Of a DNA stretch of 64,000 nucleotides, positions 43,819 through 53,562 are shown one piece after another (position 1 is the stretch's first letter; the number at the start of each line of letters is the position of its first letter). The notes under the pieces are model-generated. The model saw nothing but the letters and a program-made list of their open reading frames with translations, ran no database searches and was not told where the DNA came from. The stretch comes from Frateuria_A sp051900415 (GTDB lineage Bacteria; Pseudomonadota; Gammaproteobacteria; Xanthomonadales; Rhodanobacteraceae). A program made the position numbers and the translations under genes. The stretch lies in the NCBI RefSeq assembly GCF_051900415.1, contig NZ_JBHZGL010000007.1, positions 129,169 through 193,168 of the forward strand, read 5' to 3'.

Positions 43819-44235
43819 TTACTGGAACGTCTCGCCGTCGTGCTTGAGCCATCCTGCGGCATGGCGGCCAGCCGGATCGCGATGCGTCCAATGCACCACG
43901 CCGCCCTTGGGATTGGACTGGTATTGGCCGTAATACTCGACCGTGTCGCCGACCTCCAGGTGACTCACGCGCGGCGCCAGGTCGATGTTGTGTGCCACCA
44001 GCAGCGTCTGGCCCGAAGGCAGCCGCAGGATGAAGCGCTGGTGCCGGCTGCCCTGGTCGTCGTCGGGAAGGATGCGCGTGACGACGCCGCTCCCGTGCAC
44101 CTGCGTGTCGTCGGCCGCCGCCTCCAGCCGCGCCTCGGAGGCCGGCATGTCGCGGATCGGCATCCCACTGTCGAAACGCTCGTAGCCCGCGATCGCGACC
44201 GCCACCAGCGCCAGCACGCCCAGCCATTTCCTCAT
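43819..44235 (-). CDS. DUF3465 family protein
   Basis: A 138-residue protein with one N-terminal helix (WLGVLALVAVAIAGYERF), so anchored or exported. The rest is DUF3465: VHGSGVVTRILPDDDQGSRHQRFIL, then LVAHNIDLAPRVSHLEVGDTVEYYGQY, and the end VVHWTHRDPAGRHAAGWL. The fold resembles a small beta barrel; function unknown. The Met at 44235 starts directly at the helix, and GGGGAG lies upstream. Confidence 0.9.
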   Translation of the reverse strand: MRKWLGVLALVAVAIAGYERFDSGMPIRDMPASEARLEAAADDTQVHGSGVVTRILPDDDQGSRHQRFILRLPSGQTLLVAHNIDLAPRVSHLEVGDTVEYYGQYQSNPKGGVVHWTHRDPAGRHAAGWLKHDGETFQ

Positions 44236-44379
44236 CGACACCGCTCCCCGTTGCAGGTCGCAACCGGCACCGCCCAACCGGGACGGCGTTCGCACTCCGG
44301 CCTGCGCCATGACAGATGACAGTACCTCGCCACGGCAGGCGTGGATACGCTCGGACGCTCCCCCACCAAGGACATGGTC

Positions 44380-46596
44380 ATGCATCGCACTCCCTGTTCG
44401 CACCGTCCGGCGCTTTCACTGCGTGCCACCACCGTTGCCTGCATGCTGGCATTGGGCGCCCTGCCCGCCTTCGCGCAGACCACCACGCCGCCGACCGCGC
44501 GCACCGTCGACGTGGTCGATCACATCTTCGGCAAGACCCTGCACGACCCCTACCGCTGGATGGAAGGCGAGCACAACACCGAGTTCCAGCAATGGCTCCG
44601 TGCGCAGGGCGAGGCCACGCGCACCCGGCTGGATGCCCTGCCCACGCTGAAGGCCTGGCAGCAGGCGCTGGGCAAGACCAACGGCGCCACCGTGGTACAC
44701 AGCGCCCAGCGTTATGCGGGCGGCCGGCTGTTCTTCATCCGCCAGACCGCGCAAGCCAGCGGCACGCTGATGGTGCGCGAGCCGGACGGCACCGAACGCA
44801 TGCTGCTCGATCCGGGCACGCTCAAGGGCGAGGGCGGCTCCGCGTCGATCACCCTGTTCGTGCCCTCGCCCGACGGCAGCAAGGTGGCGGTCGACATCGA
44901 CCATGGCGGCAGCGAAGTCACCCGCCTGGAGGTGATCGACGTCGCGAGCGGCAAGCCCACGGGCGACGCGGTCGCGCCGGTCTGGGGCGAGTTCGGCGCG
45001 CAGTGGCTGCCTGATGGCAGCGGCTTCGCCTATACCCAGATGGCGCCCGTCGACCAGCGCACCGGCGGCGATCCATTGCAGGACATGCGCGCGCGCCTGC
45101 ACCGGCTCGGCACGCCCGCGACGCAGGACCCGATCCTGCTGCGCGCCGGCAACGGCGAGGGCACCAACGCCACCTTCGCGATTCCCAGCAACCGCTTCCC
45201 GGTAATCGCCTATCCCACCGGTTCGCGTTGGGCGTTGGGTTCGTCCTCCGGTGCGCAGCCGGAGCAGCGCTTCTGCGTGGCGCCGCAGGCCGAGGCAATC
45301 AAGCCCGGCGTGCACTGGCGCTGCATCACCGACCTTGGCGACAAGACGCAGTCGGCCACGCTCCACGGCGACATGCTCTACCTGGTATCCACCCGCGCGC
45401 GCTCGAACGGCCAGGTGCTGGCGCTCGACCTGTCGAATCCGCACGCCACGTTCAAGGACGCCCGTTCCATCCTGCCGCTGGAGGGCGACGAGATGATCGT
45501 CGGCTTCAGCCTCTACGACGCGCAGCAGATCGCCGCGGCACGCGATGCGCTCTACGTGAAAGGCACCCGCGACGGCCGCGACGGCATCCGTCGCGTCGAC
45601 TACCGCAGCGGCAAAGTCAACACCGTGCCGATGCCGCTGGAGGGCGCCGCTTCGCTGTTCCATGCCGACGAGAGCGAGAACGGCTTCCTGCTCGAACTGC
45701 GCGGCTGGACCACGCCGCCGAAGTCCTGGCGCTACGACCCGGCCGACCACGCGCTGCACAGCCTGGGCCAGGACGAAGCCAGCCCGGCGGACTACAGCAT
45801 GATCGACGCGACCGAGACCGAGCTGGTGAGCGAGGACGGCACGCACGTGCCGCTGACCATCCTGCATCGCAAGGATGCCGCGCTGGACGGCTCCCATCGC
45901 GCCATCGTGTTTGGCTACGGCAGCTACGGGCTGTCCATCCTGCCCTCGTTCAAGCCGGTGCGGCTGGAATGGGTCAAGCACGGCAACGTCTTCGCCTACG
46001 TCCACGTGCGCGGCGGTGGCGAGAAGGGCGAAGCCTGGCACCAGGCCGGCAAGGGTCCGAACAAGCACAAGGGCGTGGAGGATTTCGTCGCCGGCGTGGC
46101 GCGCCTGAGCGAGCTAAATTACAGCCGCCCGCAGCGCAGCGCGCTCATTTCCGGCAGCGCCGGCGGCCTGCTCATCGGTGGTGCGGTGACGCGCTATCCG
46201 GACAAGTTCGGCGCCGCCGTGTTCCTGGTCAGCATCCTCAACCCGGTGCGCCTGCTGCAGGCCCCCAATGGCGCCAACCAGCTGGGCGAGTTTGGCGACC
46301 CGCGCAAGGCCTCGGACTTCCCCTGGATGCTGGCCAACGATCCGTACCAGCAGATCAAGCCGCACACCGCCTATCCGGCGATGATGCTGGACGTGGGCCT
46401 GAACGACAGCCGCGTGGCCCCCTGGCAGACCGGCAAGTTCGTCGCACGCCTTCGCCAGGCCAACACCAGCGGGCGCCCGGTCTGGATCCGCACCGACGCC
46501 AACGGCGGCCACGGCATCCAGCATTCGCTCGGCGCCGAGGCGGCCGAGTTTGCCGATATCTATGCGTTCCTGGATGCGCAGTTGCCGGCGGATTGA
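44380..46596 (+). CDS. Prolyl oligopeptidase family serine peptidase (S9A)
   Basis: A 738-residue exported enzyme that cleaves short peptides after proline. A signal peptide (about residues 1-30, ending PAFAQ) precedes a seven-bladed propeller (DPYRWMEGE near the start, IDHGGSEVTRLEVID) and a C-terminal alpha/beta hydrolase domain. The nucleophile Ser is in ISGSAGGLLIGG (about residue 590), the Asp near LDVGLNDSRV (about 675) and the His in NGGHGIQHS (about 708). The ATG at 44380 is chosen because AAGGA lies seven bases upstream. Confidence 0.93.
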   Translation: MHRTPCSHRPALSLRATTVACMLALGALPAFAQTTTPPTARTVDVVDHIFGKTLHDPYRWMEGEHNTEFQQWLRAQGEATRTRLDALPTLKAWQQALGKTNGATVVHSAQRYAGGRLFFIRQTAQASGTLMVREPDGTERMLLDPGTLKGEGGSASITLFVPSPDGSKVAVDIDHGGSEVTRLEVIDVASGKPTGDAVAPVWGEFGAQWLPDGSGFAYTQMAPVDQRTGGDPLQDMRARLHRLGTPATQDPILLRAGNGEGTNATFAIPSNRFPVIAYPTGSRWALGSSSGAQPEQRFCVAPQAEAIKPGVHWRCITDLGDKTQSATLHGDMLYLVSTRARSNGQVLALDLSNPHATFKDARSILPLEGDEMIVGFSLYDAQQIAAARDALYVKGTRDGRDGIRRVDYRSGKVNTVPMPLEGAASLFHADESENGFLLELRGWTTPPKSWRYDPADHALHSLGQDEASPADYSMIDATETELVSEDGTHVPLTILHRKDAALDGSHRAIVFGYGSYGLSILPSFKPVRLEWVKHGNVFAYVHVRGGGEKGEAWHQAGKGPNKHKGVEDFVAGVARLSELNYSRPQRSALISGSAGGLLIGGAVTRYPDKFGAAVFLVSILNPVRLLQAPNGANQLGEFGDPRKASDFPWMLANDPYQQIKPHTAYPAMMLDVGLNDSRVAPWQTGKFVARLRQANTSGRPVWIRTDANGGHGIQHSLGAEAAEFADIYAFLDAQLPAD

Positions 46597-46828
46597 AAAC
46601 GGGCCACTGGCAGCCATCGCGCAAACGGCCAGGTTCGCGTCCATGGAGCGGACCTGGCCGGGCGTGGATCTGACCCGCGGTCGTCAACGGCCCCCAGCCG
46701 CCCGGGAATGTGCAGGTGCGGCCAGCCTTATCCGGCGGGCAGCGCCTTGGGGCCATGGCCGCACCAGGGCCCGCTCGTTCACTCCAGGACTTCGGCCGGA
46801 CCCTGACCCGGCCCGTTGTGCCACGGCA

Positions 46829-47779
46829 TCACGGCTTGGGAAATGACACGGGGATGTCCTGCCATGATGCATAGGCGACGCCTTCGCGCTCTGCCGGAAC
46901 GAACTTCCAGTGCTTTGCCGCATCGAGCGCACTGGCATCCAGCTCGGCGTAGCCGCTGCTCGATTTGACCTGGACTTCGAGCACGTTGCCGCTGGCATCC
47001 ACGTGGAAGGAAAGCAGCACGTCGCCAAAATGGCCCGCGCTCATCGCAGCAGGGGGAAGGCACGGGCGATAGTGCGCTGTGTAGGCCATGCTGGGAACCG
47101 CAATATGCGTCGGCGGCGGCGCAGGTGGCAGCGGTATGGACGCGATGGAGGGATTGCGGTCGTAGTCGCAATCCGAGGCCAAGGGCTTGGGCGCGGCCAG
47201 CAGTTGCATCGCCAGTTGGTCGAAGCATTCGGACACTGCGCCACGGAAGCCCTTGTTGCTGTGGACCATGACCGCGAAGCCCTTCAGCTGATAGGGCACA
47301 TGGGCCGCGGCCTTTACCTCCGCACCGTTCATCGTGCCCGACGCGAGGCAGACTACCGAATCCCGATCGACCGGCAGATGCATCTCCTGCACGAACGACC
47401 AGTCCGTCTTGGCGTCCATCAGATTCCGGGTGATGAGATTGGACACCCCGCCGGCCGGGCCGGCGCCCAGGCGATGCGGAAAGAAGTCGACCACCACCAG
47501 CTCGCGCAACGCGACTTCGAGGTCGCCAGGCGCGGAGAGGTGACGCCCGAGGGCATCGCGCAACTGGCCGACCGCATCGGGCTTGACGGTCCTGTCCGCC
47601 AGGAAATACAGCGCCGAAAAACTCGAATCGCGACGCGCCTGTTTCTGCGTTGCCGTCCTCAGGTCGGTGACGGAAACCGTGCCCGCCGCGGCAGCACTCG
47701 CCTGCGCCGACGCGCCCAGTACAACCAGCCCCAAGCTCGTCCAGATCCATGCCCGGACAAACCTTCCCCACTTCGTCAT
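46829..47779 (-). CDS. Exported protein with TonB C-terminal domain
   Basis: A 316-residue protein: a signal or anchor segment (RFVRAWIWTSLGLVVLGASAQASA), a long unique region (about 40-215) of unknown fold with LRELVVVDFFPHRLGAG, and a C-terminal TonB domain (DVLLSFHVDASGNVLEVQVKSSSGYAELDASALDA, HWKFVPA...DIPVSFPKP). It lacks a Pro-rich spacer comparable to classic TonB, so it may not span the periplasm. The partner is unknown. The start at 47779 begins the signal. Confidence 0.8.
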   Translation of the reverse strand: MTKWGRFVRAWIWTSLGLVVLGASAQASAAAAGTVSVTDLRTATQKQARRDSSFSALYFLADRTVKPDAVGQLRDALGRHLSAPGDLEVALRELVVVDFFPHRLGAGPAGGVSNLITRNLMDAKTDWSFVQEMHLPVDRDSVVCLASGTMNGAEVKAAAHVPYQLKGFAVMVHSNKGFRGAVSECFDQLAMQLLAAPKPLASDCDYDRNPSIASIPLPPAPPPTHIAVPSMAYTAHYRPCLPPAAMSAGHFGDVLLSFHVDASGNVLEVQVKSSSGYAELDASALDAAKHWKFVPAEREGVAYASWQDIPVSFPKP

Positions 47780-47968
47780 CGCATTTCCCCTGTCGACTTC
47801 TTCCTGGTGTCGCGCGCCAAAGGTAGCCACCAAGCCCGGCGGGCTCAACCAGGCCCAGACCACTGCCGGTTCGACACGCCGGGGCGCTTGAACCTCGACC
47901 AGGGTCGTCGGAAATCCCGGACCGGCGAGCACATGGCAAGCAACCATGCGCCCAGAGGTGCACGCATC

Positions 47969-49198
47969 TCAATGCCCGGCCCGACCCTCGTCGGCATGCA
48001 GATCCAGGGCACTGGCGCCCGTGTTCACCATCGGCACGAAGTTGTCGTCCGGGGTCACTTCGCGCTTGCGGTGGACGAAGCGATAGAACGCGTAAGTGGC
48101 CAGCGTTCCATCGAGAAGGGCGAACCAGACGAACAGCAGCTTCGGTCCGAGCAGGCTCATGAGCGTGCCGGCCAGCAATGGCCCGAGCGCCGAGCCGATA
48201 CCGTTGACCAGCAACACCGTGCTCGATGCCGTCAGCAGCTCGTCGCGGTGGACGTAATCGACCAGGTGCGCCACGGCGATCGGATACAACGTAAGGCTCA
48301 TGCCGCCGAAGGCGAAGATCACGACCATCGCCGCCGCGCCGCCAGGGTTGGACAGCAACAGGTTGGTCAGCGCCGCCAGCGCCGCCACCGCGCTGATCAG
48401 CGAAAGCGCCAGGCGCCGGTCGATGCGATCGGAAAAGCGGCCCAGCGGCCATTGCAACACCACGCCACCGGCGATGCCCACGCTCACGTAGGTGCCGATG
48501 TCTCCGGGTTCCAGGCCACGGGCCGCCGCGTACACCGGCAACAGTCCCCAGAACGCGCCCAGCGCCAGGCCGGAAAGCAGCGCGCTGACCAGCGCGGTGG
48601 GCGCCAGCCGGAACAGGTGCACGATTCGCACCCGCGGCACCGAACGGATGTGCGGTTGCGTCTGGCGGCTCGTCACCACCGGCAGGCTGGCGGCGCAGAA
48701 CAGGATCGCCACCACGCAGAACAGCACGAACCCGTCGCCCTGGATGCGCAGAAGCTGCTGCGCCGCGGCGCTCGCGCCCAGGTTCACCATCATGTAGACC
48801 GCAAAGACCGAGCTGCGGTGCGCCGGGTCTGCCGAGGCGTTCAACCAGCTCTCGATAATCGCGTACAGGCCCACCAGCAACAGCCCCTGCAACACGCGCA
48901 GCACCAGCCAGACGTGGTACGCCGGATCGAGCGCCTGCACCAGTACCACCAGGGTCACCAGCGCCGTGCAGAACGCGAACGTGCGGATGTGGCCGATGCG
49001 GTGGGTGAGCCGCGGAACGGTATAGGTGCCGACCAGGAAGCCGGCGTAATAGGCCGACGTCAGGATGCCGATCATCGCCACCGAGAAGCCGAGCGTGCGG
49101 CCCTCCAGCGCGATGTGCGAGTGGAGCAGCCCGACGCCCATCAGCAGGAACACGGTACTCAACAGCAGCGGCGTCGAGGAGCGAAGGCTGGTCAGCAT
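47969..49198 (-). CDS. MFS transporter
   Basis: A 409-residue protein with twelve predicted helices. The loop 2-3 motif is present as GTYTVPRLTHRIGHIR, and the motif between helices 8 and 9 as GRFSDRIDRRLAL. The overall pattern (IIESWLNASADPAHRSSVFAVYMM) is that of the YcaD/UMF-type uncharacterised exporters. The start at 49198 begins just before helix 1; 49228 is possible and neither has a strong SD. Substrate unknown. Confidence 0.9.
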   Translation of the reverse strand: MLTSLRSSTPLLLSTVFLLMGVGLLHSHIALEGRTLGFSVAMIGILTSAYYAGFLVGTYTVPRLTHRIGHIRTFAFCTALVTLVVLVQALDPAYHVWLVLRVLQGLLLVGLYAIIESWLNASADPAHRSSVFAVYMMVNLGASAAAQQLLRIQGDGFVLFCVVAILFCAASLPVVTSRQTQPHIRSVPRVRIVHLFRLAPTALVSALLSGLALGAFWGLLPVYAAARGLEPGDIGTYVSVGIAGGVVLQWPLGRFSDRIDRRLALSLISAVAALAALTNLLLSNPGGAAAMVVIFAFGGMSLTLYPIAVAHLVDYVHRDELLTASSTVLLVNGIGSALGPLLAGTLMSLLGPKLLFVWFALLDGTLATYAFYRFVHRKREVTPDDNFVPMVNTGASALDLHADEGRAGH

Positions 49199-49361
49199 GG
49201 GCGGGCGGCAAGGGGATCGAGCAGGCATCCTACTGCCCCGGCCGGCCGGACTCCGTGATGGGCCCCGTGGCAGGGTCAGCGGCGGCCACCGGATGGCTGC
49301 CCCAGCGAACGAACCATGCCGGAACGGGCATGGACAGCCACGTTCCTTCGCAGGTCCCGAC

Positions 49362-49904
49362 TCAGCCCGCCGACCACTCCGGGATCAACGCCGACAGGTC
49401 GGTGACGCCGACGTCTACGCCGTACTGACTGAAGAGCGTAGTGACCTGGCCGCGGTGGTGCGTCTGGTGATTGAAGACGTGGCGCAGTACCAGTCCAGCC
49501 TCCCGCGTGAAGGACTCGCCCGCGCTGTTCACGTAGCGCATCGGCCGGGCATAGGCAGCCTCGGGGGCTTCATGGGTGAACGACACCAGCACGCCGTCCA
49601 TCGCCTCCCGGTCCCTGCGCAGTCGCGCGAAGTCGGGAAAGGTGATGCCGCGGACCAGTGCCGGCAAGGGCGCGTGCCGGAGCGGCTCCAGTGACACGAG
49701 CTGCGGAAAGTTCGCCGCAAAGCGGCTCAACCAGTGCGCGTCCGCCGCCAGGATGTGGTCGAGCGTGGCGAGGATCGAACCGAAGAACGCACCGTGGTCG
49801 GCGCGCAGCTCCGCCTCCTCCAGCGAGGCCGCGGCCGTGTACAGCCGCTCGTTCATCCACTGGTTGTAGCGGGCCATCAACTGGAAATCGCGTGCAAGTG
49901 ACAT
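49362..49904 (-). CDS. DinB-family protein
   Basis: A 180-residue four-helix-bundle protein. The three metal His of the family are in the right places: ATLDHILAADAHW (one) and FNHQTHHRGQ (two). Such proteins are putative metal-dependent thiol transferases or damage-inducible proteins; the substrate is unknown. The start MSLARDFQLMARYNQWMNERL is standard. Confidence 0.92.
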   Translation of the reverse strand: MSLARDFQLMARYNQWMNERLYTAAASLEEAELRADHGAFFGSILATLDHILAADAHWLSRFAANFPQLVSLEPLRHAPLPALVRGITFPDFARLRRDREAMDGVLVSFTHEAPEAAYARPMRYVNSAGESFTREAGLVLRHVFNHQTHHRGQVTTLFSQYGVDVGVTDLSALIPEWSAG

Positions 49905-50102
49905 GAGGGAAACCCGTTCCCGGACCTGGTGCCCGGAGCAAAGGGATCGACCTTACCCGCCCGCACGGATTGGCACAAAGCAGCTGCGGTCCGGCGCACC
50001 GGTACGGACGCGGCGGGCACTGCCCCGGTTGAACACCGGCCAACGCCTACTGCACTCTCGACCGATGTTTACGTGCTTCCACCACGACGACAGGATCCCT
50101 GC

Positions 50103-51464
50103 ATGACCAGCAACGGCCCCTCCCCGGCCGCGCCATCGGCCGATGCCACGCAGCGGAACCTGGTCATCGGCATTCTCGTGGCGACGCTGGTGACATGGGT
50201 CGCCGTCATCGCCGACCTGAAAACCGGCGGCCGCCCCGATCCCGAGCCGCTGCGCGCCGCGTCCACCCTGCTCGACGGCCCGTGGCGGTTCCATACCGGT
50301 GATGACCCCCGCTGGGCCGCCGCCGCTACGGACGACAGCGGCTGGGAAACGATCGACCTGACCGCCCTGCCGGGCAGCCACGACGGCGACGTGGGCCTGC
50401 CCGATTACGTGGGCGGTTGGATGGCCCACGGCTATCCCGGTTACCACGGCTACGCCTGGTATCGGCGCGCGGTCACGGTGCCCGCCGACGCGACGGCGTG
50501 GGAGGTCCTCGGACCGACCCTGGTCGAGGATGGCTACGAGCTGTACTGGAATGGCCGGTTGCTGGGCGGCTCGGGCCGGCTCGGCCCGGACCCGCGTCTC
50601 GTCGGCACGCGGCCGTTGCGGTTCGCCCTTCCTGCCGACGCCGCAGGCAGCCGGGGCGTGCTCGCCATCCGCACCTACATGCGCCCCGGCACCGGCGCGA
50701 GCGCGGACGGCGGCGGCATGCATACGCCCCCCATACTGGCGCCGCGGCCGGTGGCCGATGCGCTGCACCGCGCGCAATGGCGGCGAACCCTCGCCGGTTA
50801 CATCGTCGATGCGATCGAGCCGGCCGCGATGCTGGCGGTGATCGGCCTGGCGCTTGCGTACGGGCGCCGCAGTGGCCGCAAGGGTTTCCTTGTCTTTGCC
50901 TGCCTTGCGCTGGCGCTCACCGCAGCCCGGCGGCTCAACAATGCCATCGTCTCCTGGACCGACCTGCAGGACCTGGACACCTATGCATGGCTCGCGTCGG
51001 TGATGTGGGTGCCGACGATGGCGGCCTGGCTGCTGGCCTGGAACCGTTGGTGCCTGCGGCCATGGCGCAGCATCGATGGCGCGGCGATCGTGCTGGCGAT
51101 GGCCGGGATTATCGGCGCGCTCACCGATTCGGCGGGCTGGACGAGCGTGTGCCGACTTGGCTCGCTCGCGCTGTTCGTCGTGATCGGCGCGCGCATCGTC
51201 CGCAGCGGCCCGATGCGCGTCCTGGCGGGCCTAACGCTGGCATCGATGGTGGCCGCGCAATTCGGCGCGGAACTGCTCGATACGATCGGCGTGCCGGGCA
51301 TCTGGTTTCCGTTCGGCATCGGCGTGTCACGGACGCAGTACATCTACGCCATCGCCGTTCCGCTGCTGGCCATCCTGATCGCGCGTACCGTGCTGCCGCG
51401 CGCAACGCGAGGTCGGGTCGTGCAACGGGAAAGGAAATCCGCCACGCCCGCGGTCGGCCCGTGA
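50103..51464 (+). CDS. Membrane protein with N-terminal jelly-roll and C-terminal 7TM region
   Basis: A 453-residue protein. After one helix (about 18-38), an exported beta domain resembles a sugar-binding or DISM-type jelly roll (WRFHTGDDPRWAAAATDDSGWETI, YAWYRRAVTVP, GYELYWNGRLLG). It is followed by six or seven helices from about residue 235. This is the layout of 7TMR-DISM sensors, but no kinase, GGDEF or other output domain follows. Role unknown; it may pass a signal to a partner. Confidence 0.75.
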   Translation: MTSNGPSPAAPSADATQRNLVIGILVATLVTWVAVIADLKTGGRPDPEPLRAASTLLDGPWRFHTGDDPRWAAAATDDSGWETIDLTALPGSHDGDVGLPDYVGGWMAHGYPGYHGYAWYRRAVTVPADATAWEVLGPTLVEDGYELYWNGRLLGGSGRLGPDPRLVGTRPLRFALPADAAGSRGVLAIRTYMRPGTGASADGGGMHTPPILAPRPVADALHRAQWRRTLAGYIVDAIEPAAMLAVIGLALAYGRRSGRKGFLVFACLALALTAARRLNNAIVSWTDLQDLDTYAWLASVMWVPTMAAWLLAWNRWCLRPWRSIDGAAIVLAMAGIIGALTDSAGWTSVCRLGSLALFVVIGARIVRSGPMRVLAGLTLASMVAAQFGAELLDTIGVPGIWFPFGIGVSRTQYIYAIAVPLLAILIARTVLPRATRGRVVQRERKSATPAVGP

Positions 51465-51587
51465 CGGGCGACAGCCGGTCCGGTTTCGATCGTTTTCCTG
51501 CTGCGCCGGGACGTGTCTTGGCGCTCCCTTCACTGCAGCGGGAAGCAGCCTAGGCGCACCTTGTCCGAACACAGCCGTGGAGGTGCC

Positions 51588-51836
51588 ATGCTCCAGCTCA
51601 ATCCGCCATTGCCGCTCGACACTCCCAAGGGTGAGGGCCTGGCCCACATCCTCATCGACTACGGCCCGGAGTCGGATCTCTACTGGACGGTCTTCATCAA
51701 CGCCACCGGCGAAATCTGGACCTTTGCCAACCGCGACGTCCGTGCCAGCAAGAACATCACGCTCGGTCGCGCCCATCCGCAGTCGCCCCAAGGTGAACCC
51801 CGCGGCCCGGTGCCCATGCGCCCGATGGCCAGTTGA
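51588..51836 (+). CDS. Small conserved protein of unknown function
   Basis: An 82-residue soluble protein (LAHILIDYGPESDLYWTVFI, TGEIWTFANRDVRASKNITLGR). This pattern of strands ending ...N-I-T-L-G-R is one I recall as a small conserved protein in Proteobacteria. GGAGG lies four bases before the ATG. Function unknown. Confidence 0.8.
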   Translation: MLQLNPPLPLDTPKGEGLAHILIDYGPESDLYWTVFINATGEIWTFANRDVRASKNITLGRAHPQSPQGEPRGPVPMRPMAS

Positions 51837-51914
51837 GGGACACTCGTAAGGCGCGGATCTTCAATCGACGACGATTTGCCGCACGCGGTTTACCTGGACT
51901 CTTTTGGATTTCCG

Positions 51915-52208
51915 ATGAATGCACAGTGGAAGCGCATCGCACCTGGCAAGCGGCTGTTCGCGTTGCTGCTGGCCGTCATGGCAATTTTTCTCGCGTCGGC
52001 GATACGTACTGGCGCCCAGTACCTTATCTCGTGCGCAAGCCTTCTCTTTGCCTGGCACCTGGCATTTATTCCTGCTCCGCCGTTGAAAACACCCGTGGGG
52101 GATGTTTATGACGCAAGCTTGCGCGGATGGCGAACACCGATGACAGGCAAGCTCGTCAGCCTGCTCGGGATAGTGCTGCTGGTCACCGGCATTGCGATGC
52201 AGATCTAG
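51915..52208 (+). CDS. Small membrane protein, unknown
   Basis: A 97-residue protein with three hydrophobic helices (about 12-30, 33-52 and 77-95). GC content is visibly lower than in surrounding genes. The ATG at 51915 is chosen over an upstream TTG. Family not recognised. Confidence 0.6.
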   Translation: MNAQWKRIAPGKRLFALLLAVMAIFLASAIRTGAQYLISCASLLFAWHLAFIPAPPLKTPVGDVYDASLRGWRTPMTGKLVSLLGIVLLVTGIAMQI

Positions 52209-52323
52209 CCAATCAGGCAGGGGGGTCAGTGCGAGCCCCGGCTCCAGGCGCTGAGCCGCCCCGGCTTTATTTCCGGTTGGCTTGGTCAGTAACGATCGCG
52301 CGCAGCGGTTCGATGGGCACCGA

Positions 52324-53148
52324 TCAACCGTGCCCTCGGGCGCGATACAGTTCCGGCGCGACCTGAGGCCGGGCACCCAGACGGGGAAGTCGCTCGTACA
52401 CACGGGCAAGCAGGGCCAGGTGATCCGGCCTGCCCGCATCCAGGGGTTCTTTCCCTACCTTCACGAGCCAGGCGCCCGCGGGGGTCCGATACGCGTCCGG
52501 CAACAGGTCGAGGTCACCGTGGCCGGGAAAGCCGAGGTAGTCAGCTACCTCGCCCGACCAGTAGTTCAGCCAGCCGAGCCAACCTGGCTGAAGCGCGCAT
52601 TCAAGTGGCGCGTAGCGCGTATCGACCAGCCAGGGCAGCCGGCGCTCCTCGTCGGTGAGATCGCTCACCTCTTCCTTGATCACCTTGTCGCCCACGCGCG
52701 AACACCACTGGACGCGACGCAAGCGCCGAGCGGTCGCCACGGGTAGGTACTGCCCCCAGTGCGCGCCCAGCGCATCGCCGACATGGACGAGCAGCGCCTC
52801 GTGCCCGGCGGGCGACACCGCCGGATACTGCGTGCCGCAGTGATAGACCTCCGCATTGGCATAGCTGCGGCCGGACAAGGCGTAGTAGTCGATGTTCTCG
52901 TACCCGGTAGGCGTGGGAGCGATTCCCGTGCCCGTATAGACGTTCAGCCATTTGGTGCGGCTTCGCGCCTTGCCCTTGAGGAAAGCTGTGCGATCCGACA
53001 GTTCGATGTCAGCCTGCCCCTCCCGATACGGCGTTGCCTTGTCGAGGCGGACATCGAACGTCGCCTCGATCGCCTGGCAGGCGCGCTCGATCCGTGCGGG
53101 CCAGTCGCGGGCACGGCCAGGCATGGCGTAGGTTGGCGTGTACATCAT
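52324..53148 (-). CDS. Hypothetical protein
   Basis: A 274-residue soluble protein without signal or membrane helix (RIERACQAIEATFDVRLDKA, SGRSYANAEVYHCGTQYPAV, LPDAYRTPAGAWLVKVGKEP). It has scattered Trp and Tyr and looks like a globular domain of the sort seen in orphan immunity proteins, but no motif is recognisable. The Met pair at 53148/53145 is the first start with reasonable composition; the longer frame upstream is Arg/Cys-rich. Confidence 0.65.
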   Translation of the reverse strand: MMYTPTYAMPGRARDWPARIERACQAIEATFDVRLDKATPYREGQADIELSDRTAFLKGKARSRTKWLNVYTGTGIAPTPTGYENIDYYALSGRSYANAEVYHCGTQYPAVSPAGHEALLVHVGDALGAHWGQYLPVATARRLRRVQWCSRVGDKVIKEEVSDLTDEERRLPWLVDTRYAPLECALQPGWLGWLNYWSGEVADYLGFPGHGDLDLLPDAYRTPAGAWLVKVGKEPLDAGRPDHLALLARVYERLPRLGARPQVAPELYRARGHG

Positions 53149-53260
53149 GTGCGGACACCTCGAGCACGGTTTCGTCTGCCGGAGAACGCATCCTGTCCAC
53201 TCGAGCGGGCGCACCACAAACAGCCCCCATTCGTCTCCGGGACGCGTCGCTAAAAAAGCT

Positions 53261-53458
53261 CTACTCAGGCCGCGTCCACCCCTGCTCGGCCATGCATTCT
53301 TCGAAGGCATGCTGCCTCAACGCTTCGGCATGCGCATCGGCCTGCGCGCGGCATTCCGCCTGCGCCTCATCGAACGGCCTGGCGTGCTTCCCGTGCCATC
53401 CCGGATCGGAAGCGCAGGCGGACAGGAGGACGCACAACGTGACTACGGGAAATCGCAT
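53261..53458 (-). CDS. Small lipoprotein
   Basis: A 65-residue lipoprotein: a short signal with lipobox LSAC (Cys15), then a charged helical region with two Cys (AECRAQADAH, EECMAEQGW). Similar small proteins occur in Xanthomonads. Likely anchored to the outer membrane. Function unknown. Confidence 0.78.
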   Translation of the reverse strand: MRFPVVTLCVLLSACASDPGWHGKHARPFDEAQAECRAQADAHAEALRQHAFEECMAEQGWTRPE

Positions 53459-53562
53459 GCAGTCTCCTCCTGGTCGTTACAACCGAGCGCCAGCATTATC
53501 CCGGCGCTAGTGGCGGGCAAACCTTGGCATGAAGCCTCGCACCCTTTCCATGGAAAGGGGTG

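Noticed and set aside
42800..44263. 487-codon minus-strand frame across the BPSS1780-like gene
   Set aside because: Extremely His/Gln/Arg-rich; antisense to a clear membrane protein.
44416..46068. 550-codon minus frame opposite the prolyl oligopeptidase
   Set aside because: Antisense shadow; the sense strand has complete catalytic motifs.
46779..49211. 810-codon minus frame and 782-codon plus frame over the TonB-like and MFS genes
   Set aside because: Out-of-frame readings of both real genes; composition is Arg/Ala/Gly noise.
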